From Odontesthes bonariensis (lineage: Eukaryota; Chordata; Actinopteri; Atheriniformes; Atherinopsidae), in NCBI RefSeq assembly GCF_027942865.1, contig NC_134525.1:20459657-20523656 (forward strand): a stretch of 64,000 bases of DNA, given 5' to 3'. The notes below the pieces were generated by a model. That model had not been told where the DNA came from. It ran no database searches and saw nothing but the letters and a program-made list of their open reading frames with translations. Each line of letters starts with the position of its first letter. The stretch's first letter is position 1. A program made the position numbers and the translations under genes. Positions 62,872-64,000 of the stretch are shown here, in pieces.

Positions 62872-64000
62872 TTATATGAATGTTTCCATGCATGGGGGCA
62901 CAAAGACAGATGAGCAGATGCCACGTGAAGTTTAATGAAAATGTTTTATGATTATACAAAGGATAAAAACATTATAAGACCAATGATCAAGGGAATAACA
63001 GTATGGGTTCTGGGGCACTGTGTCCCCGATTAAACTCTTCAATTCACACGGACACGCACAAACAAATGTAGATGCATGAAGAAAAACTGAAATATGGAGG
63101 AGCAGCTGGCCTCAGATGATATATGAAGGATGACATAGAAAAGGTGGGGCTCTTGAAGCAGTCCTACCTGTAGGAAATGGCAAGTGCGTCCCTGCTCGGC
63201 TTTCACAAGAGCTTTATCTAGGTTGACTGAAGCCTTCTGGTAGACCTCTCTCGCTCTGCTCACTGTCAGAGTAGAGGACCACGAGCTTTTCTTCAGCTGG
63301 ACTTGTCCATCAAGCGCACCCATCAGCGGCAGGGCTCCACTGCTGCCACCGGAGCATGTTGAGCACTTCACGTCGTTGTTGCTTCGCGATGTTTTTAGCG
63401 ACTGGGCGCTGATTGTGTTGTAGGACTCCATGAAATACTGCGACTGTGATTTGTCTGGGTGCCGCCCCATCGTCATGACCCCAGAGGGCATCGCGCCACT
63501 GTTGCCCCCCTGCTGATGATGATGGAGACACACTTCCCGATCAAGCGTGTCGTCTGAACTCCAGTAGCCTGATATGGCAGATCGCATCTTAGGCTCAGAC
63601 TTGGAGCGGTCTTTGCTCTTGCTGCGCTTGCTGTGCTTTAAGGTGCCAGAGCATGATGGAGGATCATCAGGACTGGATTTGCTGCCATTCATCCTCCCGC
63701 TCCCTCCTCCACCAGACCCTGAAGGCCCCTCCAGAGAGTGGGACTTGGTGAAAAGCTTTTGGACGGAGTGAACGAGGTGGCGGATTCGACCTGGGCTGTC
63801 ACTGCGTTGGTGCTCTATTGCGGTGCGCTTATACTGCAGTGTGTGGTAGCCTTCACGCCGCAATGGTGCTTGGCTGTCAAACTGCTCCAGCAAGTTAGAG
63901 GGGATGCGGTTGTTGTTGCCTCCACTTCCCTTACTGCTCCCTGTTGGGCCGGTGTAAGGCACCACAGCGCCGCACTCCTCTTTAAGCTCATGATGAGAGC
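24821..64000 (-). CDS. dlgap1: DLG-associated protein 1 (GKAP/SAPAP1), right end outside window
   Basis: Ten coding exons on the minus strand, 63,168-64,000 down to 24,821-25,036, join in frame to 940 residues. The first residues lie beyond the right edge; human DLGAP1 has 977. Key parts in order: RIRHLVHSVQKLFTKSHSLEGP; five R-x-x-x-SY repeats that in mammals bind the PSD-95 guanylate kinase domain when phosphorylated; two SIGIQV dynein light chain sites; TRSNSVTTAVQADLD; the STVSIQGSGNHYHAC block; the C-terminal GH1 helical domain (WFLKLLQAE to MKF/LKFDELHQL); and the Shank PDZ ligand QTRL. The TRSNSVTT and SIQGSGNHYHAC blocks favour paralogue 1 over 2-4. The product is a postsynaptic density scaffold. 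Introns are 546, 607, 1,109, 3,215, 82, 20,338, 1,861, 6,622 and 1,975 nt from 3' to 5'. Teleosts often keep two copies; which one this is cannot be told. Confidence 0.96.
25583..25735 (-). CDS. dlgap1: dlgap1 exon, GH1 domain
   Basis: Fifty-one codons, from NPNANPRP through SQDLAGFWDMLQLSIENISLKFDEL to PPETQ. The acceptor is ATTAG and the donor is CAG|GTGCAG. It is part of the GKAP homology domain 1 and is too short to stand out as an open frame. Both ends are in phase 0. Confidence 0.95.
26343..26434 (-). CDS. dlgap1: dlgap1 exon, GH1 domain
   Basis: Ninety-two bases. The first two complete an Ile codon begun in the preceding exon. The exon then codes for LGKIRSAVGSAQLLMSQKF through CEENL. 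The acceptor is TTTCTGCAG and the donor GTATGT. Confidence 0.95.
27544..27959 (-). CDS. dlgap1: dlgap1 exon with TRSNSVTT and SIQGSGNHYHAC
   Basis: 416 bases. The acceptor used here is TTTTCTAG at 27,961-27,960, giving C-HRRMTRSNSVTT, which fits human CFRRFTRSNSVTT. A second AG nine bases further in would make a TGA at the junction and is rejected. The exon runs through SILPPPDPWMDS and WFLKLLQAETERMDGWC to HDE plus one base, with a perfect GTGAGT donor. Confidence 0.93.
27960..31174 (-). other. dlgap1: dlgap1 intron (3.2 kb)
   Basis: GTAAGT donor, strong TTTTCTAG acceptor. It contains the CA repeat at 28,393-28,451 and otherwise nothing I recognise. Several C/A-rich and CACA-rich patches give spurious open frames. 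Confidence 0.8.
28393..28451. repeat. (CA)n microsatellite
   Basis: CA repeat of about 29 uninterrupted copies in a dlgap1 intron, the longest in the window. Confidence 0.95.
31175..31254 (-). CDS. dlgap1: dlgap1 small exon, second dynein light chain site
   Basis: Eighty bases. The exon begins VDPEEGG, completing the first GIQ|VD site, and then codes for KFQSIGIQVEDER plus two bases of Cys. The acceptor is CTCCTCTTAG and the donor GTAAGT. Human reads KFQSVGVQVEEEKC at this place. Confidence 0.94.
31255..31336 (-). other. dlgap1: 82-nt dlgap1 mini-intron
   Basis: Very short intron, GTTTGT to CCTCCTCTTAG. It splits the first dynein light chain site between GIQ and VD. The length is not a multiple of three and the intron has no in-frame stop. 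Retention would therefore shift the frame and read 59 codons past the upstream exon to a stop at 31,181. Confidence 0.9.
31337..31722 (-). CDS. dlgap1: dlgap1 exon with TTYKKTPPPVPPRT
   Basis: 386 bases. Two bases complete Val (G|TG), then SSCITTYKKTPPPVPPRT, ITAQSSTESAQDAYMDG, NSTESIDSMKALTAAIEAANAQ, HGPASQH and the start of the first dynein light chain site KCLSIGIQ. The acceptor is TTCTCTGCAG and the donor CAG|GTTTGT. An apparent GTG start at the exon edge is not a real start. Confidence 0.95.
33694..33729. repeat. (TG)n microsatellite
   Basis: TG repeat of about 18 copies. Confidence 0.95.
41812..41824 (-). promoter_or_regulatory. CTCF-like motif in dlgap1 intron
   Basis: On the minus strand CCACTAGAGGGAG matches 12 of 13 positions of the CTCF core. 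Isolated match, so modest weight. Confidence 0.35.
45030..45660. promoter_or_regulatory. Promoter-like CpG-rich segment inside dlgap1
   Basis: CpG is clearly enriched against the AT-rich intron. ACTTCCGG, an ETS/GABP core, is at 45,092-45,099. On the minus strand two overlapping start codons (45,410-45,408 and 45,406-45,404) precede a perfect GTGAGT donor at 45,385-45,380, a plausible short first coding exon. It could be an alternative dlgap1 start (short GKAP forms exist in mammals), a nested gene, or an enhancer. The 158-codon minus frame at 44,930-45,406 runs through this donor and matches nothing I recognise. Confidence 0.4.
46091..46205 (-). mobile_element. Tc1/mariner-like relic, left piece
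   Basis: On the minus strand, GCCTGGAGAACTATTCC followed by TGAAGACTACTTAAAG resembles the transposase C-terminal coding end of fish Tc1/mariner elements (W-R-T-I-P-E-D-type). A 22-bp hairpin, GGAGAGCTTT-CC-AAAGCTCTCC, lies at 46,129-46,150. Heavily decayed. Confidence 0.3.
46376..46854. mobile_element. Kolobok/T2-like MITE (non-autonomous)
   Basis: A 471-bp body is flanked by TTAA on both sides (46,376-46,379 and 46,851-46,854). Inverted repeats of about 145 bp (46,376-46,520 and 46,710-46,854) are nearly identical, with a few mismatches such as TTAAAGGGGAAC against TTAAAGGAGAAC. Ends of the form TTAAAGGRR with a TTAA duplication are those described for the T2/Kolobok group. There is no transposase inside. 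A perfect 10-bp stem sits inside at 46,518-46,549. High arm identity suggests a fairly recent insertion. Confidence 0.8.
46518..46549. repeat. Internal hairpin of the MITE
   Basis: TACAACAATA at 46,518-46,527 pairs perfectly with TATTGTTGTA at 46,540-46,549 across a 12-base loop. Confidence 0.85.
46855..47082 (+). mobile_element. Tc1/mariner-like relic, right piece
   Basis: AAAGCCTGGACAACTATTGC and CAAGACCACTTTAAAAAG on the plus strand parallel the left relic in inverted orientation. The piece ends TTTTTGCACAGGACTGTA, like the TGCACAGTACTGTA terminal repeat of fish mariner elements. It abuts the MITE, which seems to have inserted into the older copy. Confidence 0.35.
48284..48335. repeat. 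Fragment of a dispersed repeat
   Basis: ATCCATCCATCTATTTTTCT followed by ATACCCG resembles the ATCCATCCATCTTCTATACCG-type string widespread in fish genomes. Family not assigned. Confidence 0.35.
52061..52316 (-). CDS. dlgap1: dlgap1 exon with VSEVEVNGQIE
   Basis: 256 bases, phase 0 start, one base over at the end. It codes for VSEVEVNGQIEAVCESVFSE, the fifth R-x-x-x-SY repeat RMRSHSYVRAI, and SPPRTTTTVRTIQSST. An acidic stretch EEEEAGITVSNRRT replaces the shorter DDECVSLRS of human. The acceptor is ATTTGCAG and the donor GTTGGT. Confidence 0.95.
52733..52946 (+). mobile_element. tRNA-derived SINE with target-site duplication
   Basis: The body, 52,748-52,931, is flanked by the exact 15-bp direct repeat GAAAATTGAGAATAA at 52,733-52,747 and 52,932-52,946. 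A pol III A box (TAGCTCACTGG, 52,762-52,772) and B box (GGTTCAATTC, 52,826-52,835) are spaced as in tRNA genes. A C/T-rich tail with GTGTCACCCCTTCTCTCTG and an AAATAAA-type end is typical of a widespread fish SINE. The perfect duplication suggests a fairly recent insertion. It lies antisense to dlgap1. Confidence 0.88.
53171..53184 (+). repeat. Poly-G run
   Basis: Fourteen consecutive G. Prone to length error in sequencing. Confidence 0.9.
54178..54355 (-). CDS. dlgap1: dlgap1 exon with two SY repeats
   Basis: 178 bases. One base completes Lys, then ISTEHSPKLQ, the repeat IRSHSYLRAV, SEVSINRSLDSLDPAGLLAS, the repeat RSRNESYMRAM and STISQ. The acceptor is CTGCGGCAG and the donor CAG|GTTAGT. 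Confidence 0.96.
54356..60977 (-). other. dlgap1: dlgap1 intron (6.6 kb) with solo LTR
   Basis: Contains the solo LTR at 56,086-56,537 and an A-run near 55,675. Other open frames are AT-rich and under about 125 codons. Nothing else is recognisable. Confidence 0.8.
56081..56542 (+). mobile_element. Solo LTR of a retrotransposon
   Basis: A 452-bp unit (56,086-56,537) starts TGTCACG and ends CCTGACA, with the TG...CA ends of LTRs. It is flanked by the exact 5-bp duplication GCCTT (56,081-56,085 and 56,538-56,542). An AATAAA at 56,465-56,470 lies about 70 bases before the end, as expected for the R/U5 boundary. No internal region or coding sequence is present, so it looks like the product of LTR-LTR recombination. 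Gypsy-like or endogenous-retrovirus-like cannot be decided. Confidence 0.75.
60978..61192 (-). CDS. dlgap1: dlgap1 exon with first two SY repeats
   Basis: 215 bases. It codes for VPQDDWSSFSPLGKDDEIPC, the repeats RRMRSGSYIKAM and QARRASYLKAT, and QPSLTEMTTL plus two bases of Lys. The acceptor is ATCTCTACAG and the donor GTGAGT. A near-exact match to mammalian DLGAP1 here. Confidence 0.96.
61602..61615 (+). repeat. Poly-G run
   Basis: Fourteen consecutive G in a dlgap1 intron. Confidence 0.9.
62838..62866. repeat. (CA)n microsatellite
   Basis: CA repeat of about 14 copies. Confidence 0.95.
63168..64000 (-). CDS. dlgap1: dlgap1 large 5' coding exon, partial
   Basis: At least 277 codons, open to the right edge. 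It reads from HHELKEECG through NRIPSNLLEQF, GYHTLQYKRTA, the invariant SPGRIRHLVHSVQKLFTKSH, a basic Lys/Ser stretch, YWSSDDTLD, MGRHPDKSQSQYFMESYNTI, SRSNNDVKCSTC, WSSTLTVSRAREVYQKASVN to CHFLQ. The donor is CAG|GTAGGA. It has fish-specific Gly-rich and His/Gln-rich inserts. The true start codon is not in the window; the GTG near 63,965 is internal. Confidence 0.95.

Larger units (their letters stand above)
61193..63167 (-). other. dlgap1: dlgap1 intron (2.0 kb)
   Basis: Contains a run of 14 G (61,602-61,615), an A-rich tract near 62,070 and a CA repeat (62,838-62,866). No exon seen. Confidence 0.85.

Overview
This window is vertebrate nuclear DNA, almost certainly from a ray-finned fish. 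It has long AT-rich non-coding stretches, GT-AG introns, CA/TG microsatellites, and three protein-coding genes that read clearly as vertebrate orthologues: otud1, tgif1 and dlgap1. The repeats are those expected of a teleost: a tRNA-derived SINE with an exact 15-bp target-site duplication, a solo LTR with a 5-bp duplication, and a palindromic TTAA-flanked MITE. Species cannot be named from the sequence. I see no bacterial-type operon, CRISPR array or phage.

Layout. Bases 1 to about 9,820 hold no gene I can support. A CpG-rich island of unknown ownership lies at about 9,825-10,115. The intronless gene otud1 (12,408-13,784, minus strand) has its 3' UTR to the left. About 2.75 kb separates its start codon from that of tgif1 (three exons, 16,530-19,941, plus strand). 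The two genes are head to head and share a CpG-rich interval with a perfect CRE, two CTCF-like motifs and paired TGIF-type sites. tgif1 ends at a poly(A) signal at 20,878-20,883. From 24,821 to the right edge the minus strand carries dlgap1. Ten coding exons are visible, giving 940 residues; the N-terminal part of the coding region lies beyond the right edge. The exons join in phase at every junction when the splice sites given here are used.

Function. otud1 encodes a K63-directed OTU deubiquitinase with a C-terminal ubiquitin-interacting motif. tgif1 encodes a TALE-class homeodomain corepressor of SMAD2/3 and retinoid signalling. dlgap1 encodes the postsynaptic scaffold GKAP/SAPAP1, which links PSD-95, dynein light chain and Shank through its R-x-x-S-Y repeats, its GIQV motifs and its C-terminal QTRL. 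tgif1 and dlgap1 are also neighbours in human (18p11.31), whereas human OTUD1 is on 10p12. The otud1-tgif1 junction is therefore a difference from the human gene order.

Most notable for follow-up: the head-to-head pairing of two genes whose mammalian products both restrain TGF-beta/SMAD signalling; a promoter-like CpG-rich island with a candidate first exon inside the 20-kb dlgap1 intron; two orphan or regulatory CpG-rich segments; dlgap1 splice sites where a retained 82-nt intron or a 9-nt acceptor shift would truncate the protein; and a Kolobok/T2-like MITE nested in an older Tc1/mariner-like relic. I did not find a convincing undescribed multi-gene system.
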